The notes under the pieces were generated by a model. It searched no databases, was not told where the DNA came from, and worked only from the letters and a program-made list of their open reading frames with translations. A DNA stretch of 64,000 bases from Lates calcarifer. Its lineage: Eukaryota; Chordata; Actinopteri; Centropomidae. Made by a program: the position numbers and the translations under genes. Each line of letters starts with the position of its first letter. Positions within the stretch are counted from its first letter, which is position 1. This document shows positions 9,930 to 21,413 of this stretch, one piece after another. The stretch is taken from contig NC_066853.1 in assembly GCF_001640805.2 (NCBI RefSeq), positions 27,172,378 to 27,236,377 of the forward strand. Reading direction: 5' to 3'.

Positions 9930-11485
9930 ACTTCTCCAGTGTGTTCACAGAAAGAACTTCCATGGCTCCTAGCCCCAATTCTCCAATTCTGTTAGAGTTT
10001 GCACTGTGGGTTCCGTTTCGTTAAACAAAACAGTTATTGACACACCCGCTGAGAAGCCAACTCTGGTGATTGCCAACTCCATTTTGCATTTTGAAGACAG
10101 TGACACCAGCGACCATAGCTAAATGCATTCCTGGGACCAGAGCGGGCGACATAAAGTTGCTGACTAAGGATAATCGTAAATATGGTAAAATTGTAATTCA
10201 CGTCGGCACTAATGACACCTGACTACGCCAGTCGGAGGTCACTAAAGTTAATGTGGAGTCGGTGTGTCAGACACTGTAGTTTTCTCTGGTCCCCTGCCCA
10301 ATCTGACCAGTGATGACATGTATAGCAGCATGTCATCACTCAACCGCTGGCTGTTGAGGTGGTGTTCAGAAAATGATGTGGGCTTCTCTGTGCCTCCTTT
10401 AGAGCAGTCACTCCCCTGTTACCTCATACAGACTGTGTCTGCCCCCTGACCACTTAAATTAATTAAATCAAAGGCTAGGAGAAGAGGAGTTAGCCAATGC
10501 AAATGTACAGCAAAATAAAATAGTTAAATATGGATGACTAAATCTCTCTCTCCAAAAGCTGTACTGGTTAATGATTTGATTTTAGATTATCATCTTGATT
10601 TATTCTATCTGACTGAAACCTGGCTGAACAGATGAAGTCATTATAGTAGGTGACTTTAATTTTCCTGTAGACATCAACAATGGCAGCCTTAGCTCAGCAT
10701 TTACCTCATTATTGGACTGTTGCTTGTTGAAAAAAATACCCTTACTAGAAATCTTTCTTATAGCTAAATTCAAGGAAGTGATTCCTTCTGCCCAAATTTC
10801 ATTACCATATCACAATTTAACAGAAGACTCATATACTAGCTTTATTCCCTCCCAACTTGATCATCTTGTAGACAGTGTTGCAGACTCAATACATACAACT
10901 TTTTAGACTCTGTTGCCCCCCCTAAAAAAGAAAGCAATAAAGCAAAAGAGGCAAGCTCCATGGTTTAACTCTCGAACCTGTGTTCTAAAACAAACGGCAT
11001 GGAAACTCAAACGAATATAGTGTACCACCAAACTGGAGAAATCCTGCTTAGCCTAGCAAGACAGTCTTAAAATGTATAAGAAGGCCCTCTGTAATGCCAG
11101 AGCTGCTTATTCATCGTTAATTGAGGAAAATAAAAACAACCCCACTTTTTTCAGCACTGTAGACAGGCTGACAGAGAGTTACAGCTCTATTGACTATAGA
11201 CTGTTTCTTGCCCATCAGCCTCCACCAGCTCACTTCAACTATTTCTACATCCAAACCTTCAACTTGTCTTTTAGACCCCATCCCCACCAGGCTACTGAAG
11301 GAGACTTTACCCTTAATTAGCAACTCTGTACTGGATATGATTAACCTGTCCTTACTAACAGGCTATGTGCCACAATCTTATAAAGTAACTGTAATCAAAC
11401 CTCTTTTGATAAAGCCTACTCTCAATCCAGATATATTAGCAAACAATAGACCTACATCCACCTATTACATTTTTACATGGAATCT
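9930..11485 (+). mobile_element. CR1-like non-LTR retrotransposon (LINE) relic
   Basis: Parts of two open reading frames are readable in order. ORF1 esterase (SGNH-type, as in CR1-like LINEs): a [10 protein letters not shown] block at about 10065, where the family usually has a GDS motif, and the HVGTNDT block at about 10198-10219, followed by [13 protein letters not shown]. The next frame, at 10264-10449, is [21 protein letters not shown]. Endonuclease start: LILDYHLDLFYLTETWLN at about 10578-10630, then VGDFNFPVDINN at about 10648. Reverse-transcriptase entry: LLDPIPTRLLKETLPLISNS at about 11267-11330, LSLLTGYVPQSYKVTVIKPL and LNPDILANNRP to about 11453. Most of the endonuclease and all of the RT catalytic core (YADD) are missing, and frames shift repeatedly. 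It is an old dead copy in the same orientation as the Tc1 relic it abuts. Confidence 0.87.
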
Positions 11486-12057
11486 GCACTATGCTATATT
11501 TTCCTGTCGCTGTCTCATGCTTAAGATATGATGTCCATTTACACTGCCTACATATGTGCAAATACAAACTCCAAACCATCAAAAGTCACCACAGAGCTGC
11601 TTAAGTTGAAGCTAATACAGCTGTGCCATCTTTATCAGAAACTGATGTTGCCTCATATAACAGTACAGAAGAGCAACACTTCATTCCTCATGTCCTCCTC
11701 ACAGTCCTGCATCTGTGTTTGTGCCGTTTGTAGGATGGACCATTAAACAAGGAAAAGGTGCAACTGAGGGCCACTTGGTTAAAAGTACAGTGTTACAGCA
11801 AGCCCTCCCTATGATAGGGCAGGTGGTATTCACATCCCACCCACTGTACAAACTGGCCTATTGGCAGACTTCGCTAATTTAATTCCCTTTTCCAAAATAT
11901 GGTGACTCTGAATAGCTTACCTATTGACATGAACCATATACTGTAAATGAATCTAATCAGAATTCACAATAACACTTGGGTGGAACCCCAGGTATTACAA
12001 TAGAGTAGAGGCAAAATCTTGCCTACACACAAATATGCAGCCTACAGTACATACTGT
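11486..12057. other. Intergenic DNA after the LINE relic
   Basis: No RT motif is recognised beyond about 11480, although the next open frame (11528-11746) could be degraded LINE. The rest is AT-rich without named features. Confidence 0.45.
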
Positions 12058-12091
12058 GTATGTGTGTGTATGTGTGTGTGTGTGTGTGTGT
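12058..12091. repeat. (TG)n microsatellite
   Basis: TG run interrupted by TA units. Confidence 0.95.
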
Positions 12092-12099
12092 TTTGAATC

Positions 12100-12270
12100 C
12101 ATGGCTCTCCCAGCCTGGATCTGTCTGCCAGATGACACCCAGGTGACATTGTAATCTACATGACTGACAAATGCTTGGTGTCATTAAAGCCTGGAGTGGC
12201 TCTCCATTGCTCTCAGTGCAGCTTTATATCAAAGAGCAGAGAACCCCACTTAGCGATGCCACAACTTTGT
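12100..12270. other. Candidate conserved non-coding block
   Basis: Balanced, non-repetitive sequence (CCAGATGACACCCAGGTGAC at about 12129, CATTAAAGCCTGGAGTGGCT at about 12182) lies between microsatellites. CAGGTG is an E-box-type word. No coding reading is convincing. Confidence 0.3.
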
Positions 12271-12629
12271 TTTTTTGAAGACTAATGGAGATATATTTGG
12301 ACTGAAGCTGCAAATAACCTATAGTCTAGGCATTTTTTAAATGTGACTACACAACAGTCCAAGATCAAAATGATGCCTGTATTTCAAAAGATCATTAGGT
12401 CCTGAGCTTCAAAATGAACTAAACCCTACAATTCACATAGATATGTTTATCAGACCATCTGCGTACATACGCACCTGCATACGTGTGTGTATACTTGTGT
12501 GAACATGTGTGTCTGGGGATGGCAGCAATGGTACCCTTCCAGAGACCCAGTGCTCTCTAAAGAGGCATCCATCTCTGGGGTCTTTTGTGTAGGGAGGAGC
12601 AGCCAAGGTCAGCAGCTGAAGGAGCTCTC

Positions 12630-12631
<2 letters not shown>
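12271..12631. other. Intergenic DNA
   Basis: Mixed sequence. The stretch at 12520-12610 is more GC-rich and open on both strands, with no recognisable domain. Confidence 0.4.
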
Positions 12632-12663
<32 letters not shown>

Positions 12664-12676
12664 TGTGCGTGTGTGC
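12632..12676. repeat. (GT)n microsatellite with CG variants
   Basis: GT run grading into GTGCGCGTGTGCGTGTG. Confidence 0.96.
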
Positions 12677-12689
12677 CTTGCCTCCATCT

Positions 12690-12840
12690 AGTAACTCAGT
12701 AACAGAATCCTTGGCCTATTAATTGGCCTGACAATGATAAAGGAAATGGAAGTGGATGCTATTTGTCTCTAATGCAGCCACACTCATATTAGCCCAAAGA
12801 CAAATGGATAGTGTTTTCCCACTTGAGCTACTCTAATTTT
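12690..12840. other. Candidate conserved non-coding block
   Basis: GGCCTATTAATTGGCCTGAC (12713-12732) holds a near-palindromic core GGCC-TATTAATT-GGCC. It is followed by ATGATAAAGGAAATGG and TAATGCAGCC. Homeodomain-like ATTAAT and GATA-like words sit close together. No coding reading. Conservation untested. Confidence 0.33.
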
Positions 12841-13198
12841 TTAAAACCCCTCTGAGGATGTGTGTGGACAGTGTGTATATGTGTGTAGATGTTTTTTATG
12901 TGTTTTTGTGAGCTGATTGTATATGAATGTGTGTATTTGTTTTTGTTTGATATCTTTAAAATAATCATACTATTATTTGCATTAACATTCTCGTGCTGCA
13001 AACAGGCTTGGGATATTGTTAAGTAATGATGTCAGCACTGGAGTGTTTGTATGTGCACAGCATATTTGTCTGTGTTTGCATATGCATATGTTTTTATATG
13101 TTTGAGTATGTGAGTGTGTTAATATATGTGTGCTTGTGAGAAAACATGCAGAAATATTTGTTTCTGAGCTCTGCATGTAAACATCTGAATGCATGAAC
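12841..13198. other. TG/TATG-rich intergenic DNA
   Basis: Irregular TGTGTATATG words continue to about 13135, probably decayed dinucleotide repeats. No gene. Confidence 0.6.

Positions 13199-13253
<55 letters not shown>
13199..13253. repeat. (GT)n(GA)n compound microsatellite
   Basis: About twelve GT units run straight into about fifteen GA units, followed by a purine-rich stretch to about 13300. Confidence 0.97.
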
Positions 13254-13256
<3 letters not shown>

Positions 13257-13478
13257 AAGAGAAAGAGAAAGGGGAGGGCAGGCAGGGATGAGAGGGAGGG
13301 TGGTCAACACCTGGCTGTACCTGAGGTCAAAGGTCAAGGAGAGATTGAGGCCTGAAGCAGTCTGCTGGGTGATGAGTGGGGAGGCGTGGAGGGTGTGGGG
13401 GGAAACAGTCTTTATTCTCCTCCAAAATAGACCATTGTTAATGCTGTCTATGACATATGACCTTATCACACACACAGA

Positions 13479-13481
<3 letters not shown>

Positions 13482-13527
<46 letters not shown>
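13482..13527. repeat. (CA)n microsatellite
   Basis: An uninterrupted CA run of about 23 units, preceded by a short CACACAGACGCG. It is complementary to the GT run about 260 bp upstream. Confidence 0.97.
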
Positions 13528-13529
<2 letters not shown>

Positions 13530-13933
13530 CCCTACGCATGCATGTGCATATACACAATTTGATATTTCCTCCTCTCAGACACAACCTCAGTGATTCCATT
13601 TCAGTATTCTAAGCCAAAAAGGCCCCTGCTGTCACGTTCTGTCTGTATGTTCAGAGGGTTTTATATGTATCAAAATACATTTCATTTAAACTCCAGTGAA
13701 ATTGCAAAGTCCTCTTTTGCAGTAAGATTTCATGTCAAACACTTTTTAAAATTTTTATTGTTTTTTTAAATTACGATAATCAGAAATGGGCCTGTGTATC
13801 AGTTACATTTTCCATATAAGAGACAGATAAATTTGAAAACTGTATTTTTCATTTGTTAGATCAATGTACTTTATATTTAAAATTCTGGTCTCTTCTCTAC
13901 AGAAATTTGGACAGAAAAATGGGAAATAGAGTA
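13528..13933. other. Intergenic DNA, no recognised feature
   Basis: AT-rich sequence; TTTTTAAAATTTTTATTG at about 13743 is low complexity. Nothing else. Confidence 0.5.
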
Positions 13934-14063
13934 TTCAGTTCAATTAAATTTTATTTATATAGCGCCAAATCACAACAAAAGTCATCTCAAGGCACTTTTC
14001 ATATAGAGCAGGTCTAGACCGTACTCTTTAAAATAGGTATTTACAGAGAGAGACCCAACAAAT
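13934..14063 (+). repeat. Common teleost dispersed repeat, 5' fragment
   Basis: TTTTATTTATATAGCGCCAA, ATCACAACAAAAGTCATCTC, AAGGCACTTTTCATATAGAG and CAGGTCTAGACCGTACTCTT, then AGAGACCCAACA. This is the opening of a repeat that recurs very widely in fish genomes. It stops after the ACCCAACA phrase, where full copies continue. I do not assign a transposon class. Confidence 0.8.
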
Positions 14064-14462
14064 ATACTGTTATTTTAATTCATGATTTTAGTTGCTTGGA
14101 AGGCCATGATCTGAGCACCTGGCTAAATAGGGAGGCAGGCCAGCATGTCCATAATCATGTCTGCTCTCAAGGATTATATCTGGTCAAGAATGCTTACACA
14201 GGCCACTAATGTAGGTGAGTTAAAGCAGCTTTTTTGCTACTGAATGCCATTATACACAGACATGTAATATACACAGCAGTTATATATGGTACATTTCACA
14301 TATTGGCTAGGAGATTTAACAGTGGCTGATCTGTATTTGGTCATGGGGGAATGCATCTCCAGTGTTTGCATATCTAATAAACACTAGAAAGTGCAACTAC
14401 TGGCACCAGAATAAAGTACAAACTGCCCCCAATCCAGATGATTGAAATTATCACTGATCTAC
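14064..14462. other. Intergenic DNA, no recognised feature
   Basis: AT-rich, no open frame of note, no named repeat. Confidence 0.5.
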
Positions 14463-14543
14463 ACCAATCAGCCATAACCCCCCCCCCCCCCCCCCCCAAA
14501 TTTGTGCAATAACTATGTTGCAATAGCCTGAGGCTGATTGGTG
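14463..14543. mobile_element. Minimal foldback MITE (Tc1-type ends) with poly-C
   Basis: CACCAATCAGCC at 14463-14474 and its exact reverse complement GGCTGATTGGTG at 14532-14543 bound an 81-bp unit. The left end with CATAAC after it matches the 'atcagccataac' terminus of a fish Tc1 family. A relic of the same family, with a related end, sits at 53.5 kb. Inside is a run of 20 C (14478-14497). Everything between the ends except about 50 bp has been lost or replaced. Confidence 0.7.
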
Positions 14544-15539
14544 ATTACTGTGCTGACTAATTTGAGTTTAGTAGGTGTTTATGAGAAGTTACAGTAGCCT
14601 ATGTTTAAGATAATATAGTATACACATGAAAATATACAATAAATATTACCAAAAATGTTGATGCATTTCAAAGGACATGTTCTTCTGTCATCAGTACCTA
14701 AATGTTTATAAGAATTTCATAAAGTAGGAGAATTTTCTTGTCTGTCAGGCAACCAGATATTATCCTTGAAAGCAGACATGATGATGGGTGATTTGGATGC
14801 CCCACCAACCCAGGGCATGGATAGAAATAAAAGTCTTAAGCCTTTTCTAGTTAGTTTTTTTTTCTCCCTTTTTTCTAGTCAACATTTCATGGATTGAACA
14901 CTGAACATTTATGTATTGAAAAAATGTGTTACACTGACTAGCTGTCTAGCTGCATTTCAGCTAGTTAATCCACAGACCGGCACCATCATCAAACCAATTT
15001 TTTAAAATAGGTTTCAAATTTTTGGACACTGCTTTTTTGATCAAAGGACACATGGTTTATAGGCATATTTGTATGGTGTGGCAGAAAAACAAAGATAGAA
15101 AGATGCAATTGTATCATTTTTCACAACTTTTACCACTTAATGATCCAACCATTCAGCTTGTCATCATTATGCTGACATTTTGAGGATGCTGACACTTCTT
15201 GTGTCATCTGAATATGATAGAGGTGAATAGAATTCTGTTCATAGAGCTCAAAGCAATGTAGTAGTTCATTTTAAAAGAGTTTTCAGTGGAGCTACTACTA
15301 AAGAAATATTATGATAACTGTTGTAAGATCAGTGAATTAACCACAAAAATATCTTGGGATGGTAGGCAGAAATCATGCGGAATCTCAGCACATAAAACTA
15401 TCTTTTGTGATTTGGGTGAATAGGTCCTTTAACAAAAGAACTTTTTTAAAACAAAATTACATAGCTTTTCTTGCTCTTAAAAAAAAGAAGAAAAAAAACC
15501 CCCCAAAAATAATAAACCACCAGAGCTCTTCAATCATAT
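14544..15539. other. Intergenic DNA, no recognised feature
   Basis: AT-rich, with an A-rich run and seven Cs at about 15479-15505 (AAAAAAAACCCCCC type). No coding signal and no named repeat. Confidence 0.5.
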
Positions 15540-15830
15540 AGAAAATGTGGCCCCTCCTCTCCTCCCCTTATATTTGAATGTGAGCAATGTGCCCAGAAAT
15601 GGGTATCCGTGTTTAAGTGTGTGTAAAGCGTGATAAGGGAGAATGGGATCTGATAGGGCATGATAAAATACCTGGGTAATGTCTAGGTGGATTTTTATGT
15701 TTCTCCTGAGGAGCCTGTATGAGGATGTTATCTCCAGACTGGGAAACCATGTTTCCTCCCCCAGGGAATCCCTCCCACCAATAACACCACCCTCAAGCAC
15801 TGGTTATACTGGGCTTATGTCCACTCCCTC
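15540..15830. other. Candidate conserved non-coding block
   Basis: Non-repetitive stretch containing GTGTGTAAAGCGTGATAAGG at about 15618, GATCTGATAGGGCATGATAA at about 15648 and GAGGATGTTATCTCCAGACT at about 15721. GATAA/TTATC words occur three times. Two opposed frames of 69-88 codons cross it without any recognised domain. Confidence 0.33.
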
Positions 15831-18049
15831 TCTTCCACTATCTTTCTCTTTCTTTCTTTTTGCTCCATATAGGCCGAAACGCTCCTGAATCATTTTTCAA
15901 CAAGGTGCTTTTGTCAGTAAACAACTTTATCTTTTGGGATATGGGTTATTCTCTCTAGCATTATCTATATTATATTATCACCTTTCATTATCTCTTGGCT
16001 CTAAACCATATGGAACATGATAGTGGATCCTGTGCAAGAATTAGGAAACAGAATTTCCTGTCTTGGACAGATGGGGATCAAAGAAGAGGTTAGTTTCTTA
16101 TTTCTCACAAAATTGTTAAGACATCATAGCAGTAAGACAAAACACCTGCAGGTGGTTAACTGGTAGAAAAATACTTAAGGATACAGGAGTTAACATAATA
16201 AATTTTTGTAATAGTTTGAGTGTAAGACTTAGGAGTGCCAGATACTCTGCTCACCAATAGTTTGAAAAAGGCAAAGTGGAACCAGATATTTTGTGGTCTT
16301 TACTGTTAAGGGAAACAAATGTATCATACACCATCTATGTATGCTGCCCTTTAGACAGTTGTGGAAATATGCATGTTTGCCATCTCACCCAGTGTCATAT
16401 GAAAAGACTGATAACCATTCATGTCTGAGTCTACTACAGAAAAGGACTTTGGCATGTTTATCACAGTTTATCACAGACATGGCATTAATGGAGTCAAAGG
16501 GGAAAGATGCCCCATTAAAAGTGAATAAATGCATGTCTGCGACTTTAAGCCTTATTGCTTTTGACTTAATGTTGTTATAACTAACAAGGCAGTCACCAGT
16601 CCATCAAAGGGTCACTAGGCTTTATTCTGGGTTGTTGTTCTGAGATGCTGTGTAAAGTCACTGTACCCAGAGCTCTAACAATAAAGCTCCCCAACATGGT
16701 GCTCCCAAAATCACTATGACTTGTGTTGCATGTTTGGTATTTTTTAACATTGAAAAGGGATGACATTTAAGATGTTGGAGGATATTGTTCTTTTCTTTTT
16801 ACAGAGCTAAGACTGCAGAGCTTACGGTTGTTGTAAACAAGATAAATGAGGCAAAGTAGATCTCCTGGACCTCCTGCCCCATCTCTGTACTGGACACACA
16901 AATGAAACTAAAAAAGTGAAAAGACAGCTAAGAACAGAGTTTCCAGAGATTTTGGATTGTTTCAGTTGATATTGGTTATAACCTTGATGCATCCAATACT
17001 CTTACTTCTGGTGGTGACTATATCTGCTATTGGCTACATTGTGTAGTGTCACATCATTCCACCCCCTTAAAACACACCATACAGGCAGGACAAGCATTCA
17101 AGGCATGTTGGCTAAGATGTGCTATGTGGGAGCAAATGCTGATTTTCTGAAGCATTGTGTTTGGTGCTCGAAAACAGGGATATGTCGTGCTTCTTCAAAG
17201 CTGAAGCGAAGCTGTGCAAGCAAAGAATTCTCGATTCTTGATTCTTGATGATGCCCATCAGTTGCATGTGGTAGAAAAAAGGACGTACAGTTTATGCACA
17301 TATATGACATAAATGTCCCCACACACATTCACACCTTAATTTTCTTTTAGTGGTGTGTCCTTTTTTAGTTGCATTCACCATATTTCTGTTTTTGCATCCC
17401 AATTTGCCTACAAAGCAATTTTCAGTTATATTTGATAAAAGTGTTCTGTAATGAATTACACATATATTTTTTGACAACATCTTGTGCAGAATTGCAGGGT
17501 AAGTGTTGATATAACAAATAACATAATTTGTCATTCATGGCCTTTGACAAGCAAGGTGCAGAGAATGCACATCCCGAAGAAAACTTTCTTGATCAAAAAT
17601 AAAAGGGAAAAAGAATCTGACAAAAGATCTGCAAACTGTACTAGTAGCTCCCAGAAATTTTAATTGAGCAATGTTTTGATCTACTAGAGATCTTTGTCAG
17701 GCAATGTCAAATTATTTGCAGCCTTTGCCTTTACTTAGAAGCAAAGGTTGGTGTTAATTATCTATTTTAAATAAAGGAATAAGATTTTGCTTAACTCTTT
17801 CCGTGGTTTTGATAGGGATTTTGATTGTGTTCATATTGAGACACATTGTATTTATTTTATTATGCAGGAGTTCATTATCACTGATTAACATGTGCTTGTG
17901 AGCCAAATACAATGCTTTATAAGCACATTTCCATATTTTATTTTTGAGTTTATTCAGATCATATTATTTGCATTGTAAACCACATTGATATGTAATTGCA
18001 TCAAGGTCTGAGGTTGCATCTTTGCTGTGTGGTCTACTCATGACCTGAG
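15831..18049. other. Long intergenic stretch, little recognised
   Basis: Mostly AT-rich. Noted only: a pyrimidine run (CTTTCTCTTTCTTTCTTTTT, about 15842), GATTCTTGATTCTTGATGATG-type short repeats at about 17233-17252, and TTGATCTACTAGAGATCTTTGTCAGGC at about 17676, which resembles a phrase seen in fish repeats. No coding region or named transposon is supported. Confidence 0.45.
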
Positions 18050-18270
18050 GTGTATCACCCTCCACCCCCAGCTCTCTGCTCAATGCTCATAGCTGGACTC
18101 TGTGTCTCATTTGAATATATTGATTGGACCATCTGTAAGCCATTTATCTCCTTCAAAAGACCGTTAAAGTAGGCCTCCCCACCTCTCAGCCCGCCCACCA
18201 CTGTTTCCCTGACAGAGAGAATATACACACACAAAAAGTAGGACACACACACAGAGGCATCCACACTGCC
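18050..18270. other. Candidate conserved non-coding block
   Basis: Balanced sequence with GAATATATTGATTGGACCAT (about 18112) and CCATTTATCTCCTTC; CTCCCCACCTCTCAGCCCGC follows. ATTGATTG is a homeodomain/TALE-type word. The minus-strand 69-codon frame has no recognised domain. Confidence 0.3.
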
Positions 18271-18319
18271 TGAATAAATGAACCAAATATCCTCAAAATA
18301 TTGAATTCTATTACTGAAA

Positions 18320-18740
18320 CACTACCTTAAAACAAATAAAAGCGGAAGCGGCAGCACCCACTGCGATTTGAGATAAGGGCCAGAAAACACATCATGAAAA
18401 CACAGGCCCATGGTGGACGAGCTGTGCGCACAACTCCAGCCTGCTTTGTGGAAACACTAAACAAACACTATCTAATTCTTCATTTAGTGTTACTGAAATT
18501 CCCACCAAATAATGAAACCAATTATTGCATTCATACAGTGAATAATGCCTCCTTCAAATAATCTGCTTATCTGGGCTTGCCTCCATGGCTTTAAGTGTGT
18601 ATGCACATCCGCGGATGTGTGTGTGTATCTGCCTATCATCATAAACTGCACCCTGATGTCGCCGAAGCAGGGTTCTGGCACATCTGCAAGCCCTAGATAT
18701 TCTTTGAACACGCGTACATGTCGTCAGCAGAGTGCATGCA
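18320..18740. other. Candidate conserved non-coding block with palindrome
   Basis: Motif-rich non-repetitive sequence: GAGATAAGGGCC (about 18369), CTAATTCTTCATTTAGTGTT (about 18472), CCAAATAATGAAACCAATTA (about 18504), AATAATCTGCTTATC (about 18557). It contains a perfect 16-bp palindrome at 18604-18619. Two overlapping opposed frames (73 and 81 codons) carry no recognised domain. Regulatory role is inference. Confidence 0.38.
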
Positions 18741-19897
18741 TCATCATGATTGACTTATTCCTGACATTCCCAGTGGTAAAGCCTGGGTAAAGGATTACCC
18801 TCTAGTCTTGGACTGCTGCCCACTCTACAGTAAAGACCCTTGAACACACACACACACGAAAAGCACACTCACATGCAAACTGTGTGTCTCCAACAGGCAT
18901 ACATCTCTTTGTGTTTTGCACCTTTTACTGCCTCTTTGTTCCCTCCTTTGTCTCCATTCTTCATTCAAATCTGTTCTCTGCTTAGACAAACCGTTGGCGG
19001 GCAGCCATTTGCAAGACTGAGCAAGGGGGAAGCATGGAGTTAGAGCAGGTTAGATGAAGAGAGGGAGATGGAGGGAAGGTAAAAGCCTTCCCATGCTCTG
19101 CCCCTCAACATGAGCACATTTGGTTTCTTCTGTATGGCGGTTGCAGATCACTCTCTGTTCTTGCAGAGTGCAAGTTATCATTTGAAATTTCTTCGCTCTG
19201 ACAAGGTGAAGGGTGGTGGTCGCTATCCAGCGGAGACCTTGCCTCTGTGTGTAAATACAGGGCACAGGCAGATGGTGGAAAATTGGCGTCTGTGCTTGAA
19301 CCATACGGAGCATATGCACATGGGGGAGTTTGCAAAGACCCAGGGCATGGGGTGCGAGCCGAGGACCGGCACCTGCTGAGGCTGGCACAAGACACAACGT
19401 ACTGACATTGGCACTGATGAGGGGTAACAGTGTGCCTGAACTTCTCTTGGAAGGCCCCAGAACCAGAAAGCTGGACTTCCTAACCAGACACAAGGATCCT
19501 TACTTAGAGTATATCTAAACACCAAATTTCATGTAAAAGTCCCCATCTTTTTTCATGCTAAATAATTTTTGTTTGCAACAGAAATAAGTGTCCTATCCAT
19601 TGTTCCTGCTTACTGTACATTTCAAACTAACACTTGTCAGACAATTTCTGATACATGTTTCTGATGATCGAATGGAAGAACGGTGCCTAACAACATTTCA
19701 GCTCCAACAATTATTCTCACCAAATATACCAATTGTGGAGGTGTGAAAGTTGGCAGGTCAAGGGTTTGTCTCTATTTTTTGTGCGTACCATAAAGTGCAA
19801 CATGAATGCCTTGAGGGGAGACACTTTAACCTTTAGATACCCCTAATTTGTTTAAGGCATACAGAGACCATTATCTTGTCTGGGGTTAAGGGGACAG
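18741..19897. other. Intergenic DNA with a GC-richer block
   Basis: Between about 19050 and 19525 at least six overlapping frames on both strands are open, which reflects a lack of AT-rich stop codons, not coding. The longest (147 codons, minus, 19050-19493) has no recognised domain. A purine-rich tract (AGAGGGAGATGGAGGGAAGG) lies near 19060. No named repeat. Confidence 0.45.
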
Positions 19898-20065
19898 AAT
19901 CCTATCCCAGCATAAACTGGTTGACAGGCAGGATACACCCTGGACAGGTTGCCTGTTATTGAGATGACATGCATAATCATTCATAGTGTGTATACACACT
20001 CGCAATCACACCTACTGGGCATTTACAGTTTTCAGTACATCTGACCTGAATGTTTACATGTCCAA
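19898..20065 (-). repeat. Highly degraded V-SINE, minus strand
   Basis: AATCCTATCCCAGCATAAAC, GATACACCCTGGACAGGTTG, CAATCACACC and GACCTGAATGTTTACATGTC follow, in order, the reverse complement of the V-SINE tail and distal core. Divergence is much higher than in the copies at 0.6, 1.4 and 41.5 kb, so this is probably an older insertion. Ends are approximate. Confidence 0.65.
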
Positions 20066-21413
20066 TCTCCATGACATGACAAATTTTGCTGGAATTTGTG
20101 CACAAGTGGAAAGTGTGGCATGGCACTAAGGGTGGTGAGAGGGACAAGAAAAGCATTTTATTGTCTCTCAGTGTGTACTGGAGAAAGTAAAACTTTCAAT
20201 TTTTGCTTCTCAAATTAAACTCTGGCCTGATGATAGGAACAGGGACACTTATTGTATTTCAAAAACTCCAGTGTCCAAGTGTCCCTTGTCCATTGTTCAT
20301 TTTGGCTTCACAGTTGTGGAGCTATTGCTCAAATTGTAATAGTAAACTAATATACATGGTAGCATTTAACCACTGTACAAGTCAATTTCATGTACAGTTT
20401 TAAAGTTTTTGTGATGGCATATGTTTTTGTTTGAGGAAAAATTGCAGAATAAATTGTAGAGGATGTGAAAATTGCTGCACTCAGAAAATGTAGCTTCAGT
20501 TTCCCATAAATTCCCTAATATTTGCCTCGGACTACAGAGGCTATCAGCCCTTTATTTGGAGCATGATTATATCAGTTTAAATATGTTATCCTGTTTTAGT
20601 AAGAACTCTCCCTATTTCTTGATCTTCCACTTATGTTGTTGTTGGCACTGTTAACACACACTTGAAACTTTCTCAAAGTTTACATATTGTCTTGCTCTTA
20701 ATAAGTTTGGGTTGGCAGATATGGATATGATTCCAGGATCTTCAGGTCAGGTTCAGGTCAGTCCTAGGCCAATAGGCAAACATAATTCAGATATGTAAGG
20801 GTATCCTCCACTTAGATCAGTAACCAACATGAAATAGCAACCAGGTGGGACCCACCAACAAACTGGGGAATTTATAAAAAAACAAACAAACAAAGAAAAA
20901 AAATTCAATGGTAGTTAATGACAAAAAAACACTGGACACATTCACATTTATGCACAAACAGTGGGAAACTTGAAGAAGCTTGGCTCCTCTGCTCTGTCTC
21001 TAATCTGACAGTGCCAGACCTGACGATACTGCAGGGCTAGGCAGCTTTCTCATGAGTACAAGATGATGAGTATGAGTCATTTCATACTCACAACTCACAG
21101 TAAATTTAGATGTTGTCTAATTTGGCATTTTTTTCAGTTACTCTCAATAAAAAAATAACATTTGCACAGATGCTTCAAATTAAAAGCATCCAAACAGTTT
21201 AATGGGACTAATCACCCTCTGTTTCTGGTCGGCTTTAATGTGAAACATTGGTTGAAAGTGTTGAGTGTCATTGGCAATAGCTGAACAAAAGAACAGTAAA
21301 GTATATGCAACTGAATTATTTAGTAAGTGAAAACAGTATTTCTGTTAAAAAGAGAAACTAGAGGAGCAGAGTGGCAAGTATGACACGAATATGTAATTGT
21401 ACTGATGAATTTA
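20066..21413. other. Intergenic DNA, no recognised feature
   Basis: AT-rich. CAGGTCAGGTTCAGGTCAG at about 20743 is a short tandem duplication, and AAACAAACAAACAAAG at about 20880 is low complexity. No coding frame or named repeat. Confidence 0.5.

Noticed and set aside
13119..13523. 134-codon minus-strand open frame
   Set aside because: Both ends are dipeptide runs (Cys-Val, Ser-Leu, His-Thr) from the GT, GA and CA microsatellites.
19050..19493. 147-codon minus-strand open frame
   Set aside because: Several overlapping open frames on both strands and no recognised domain point to a stop-poor GC-rich stretch.
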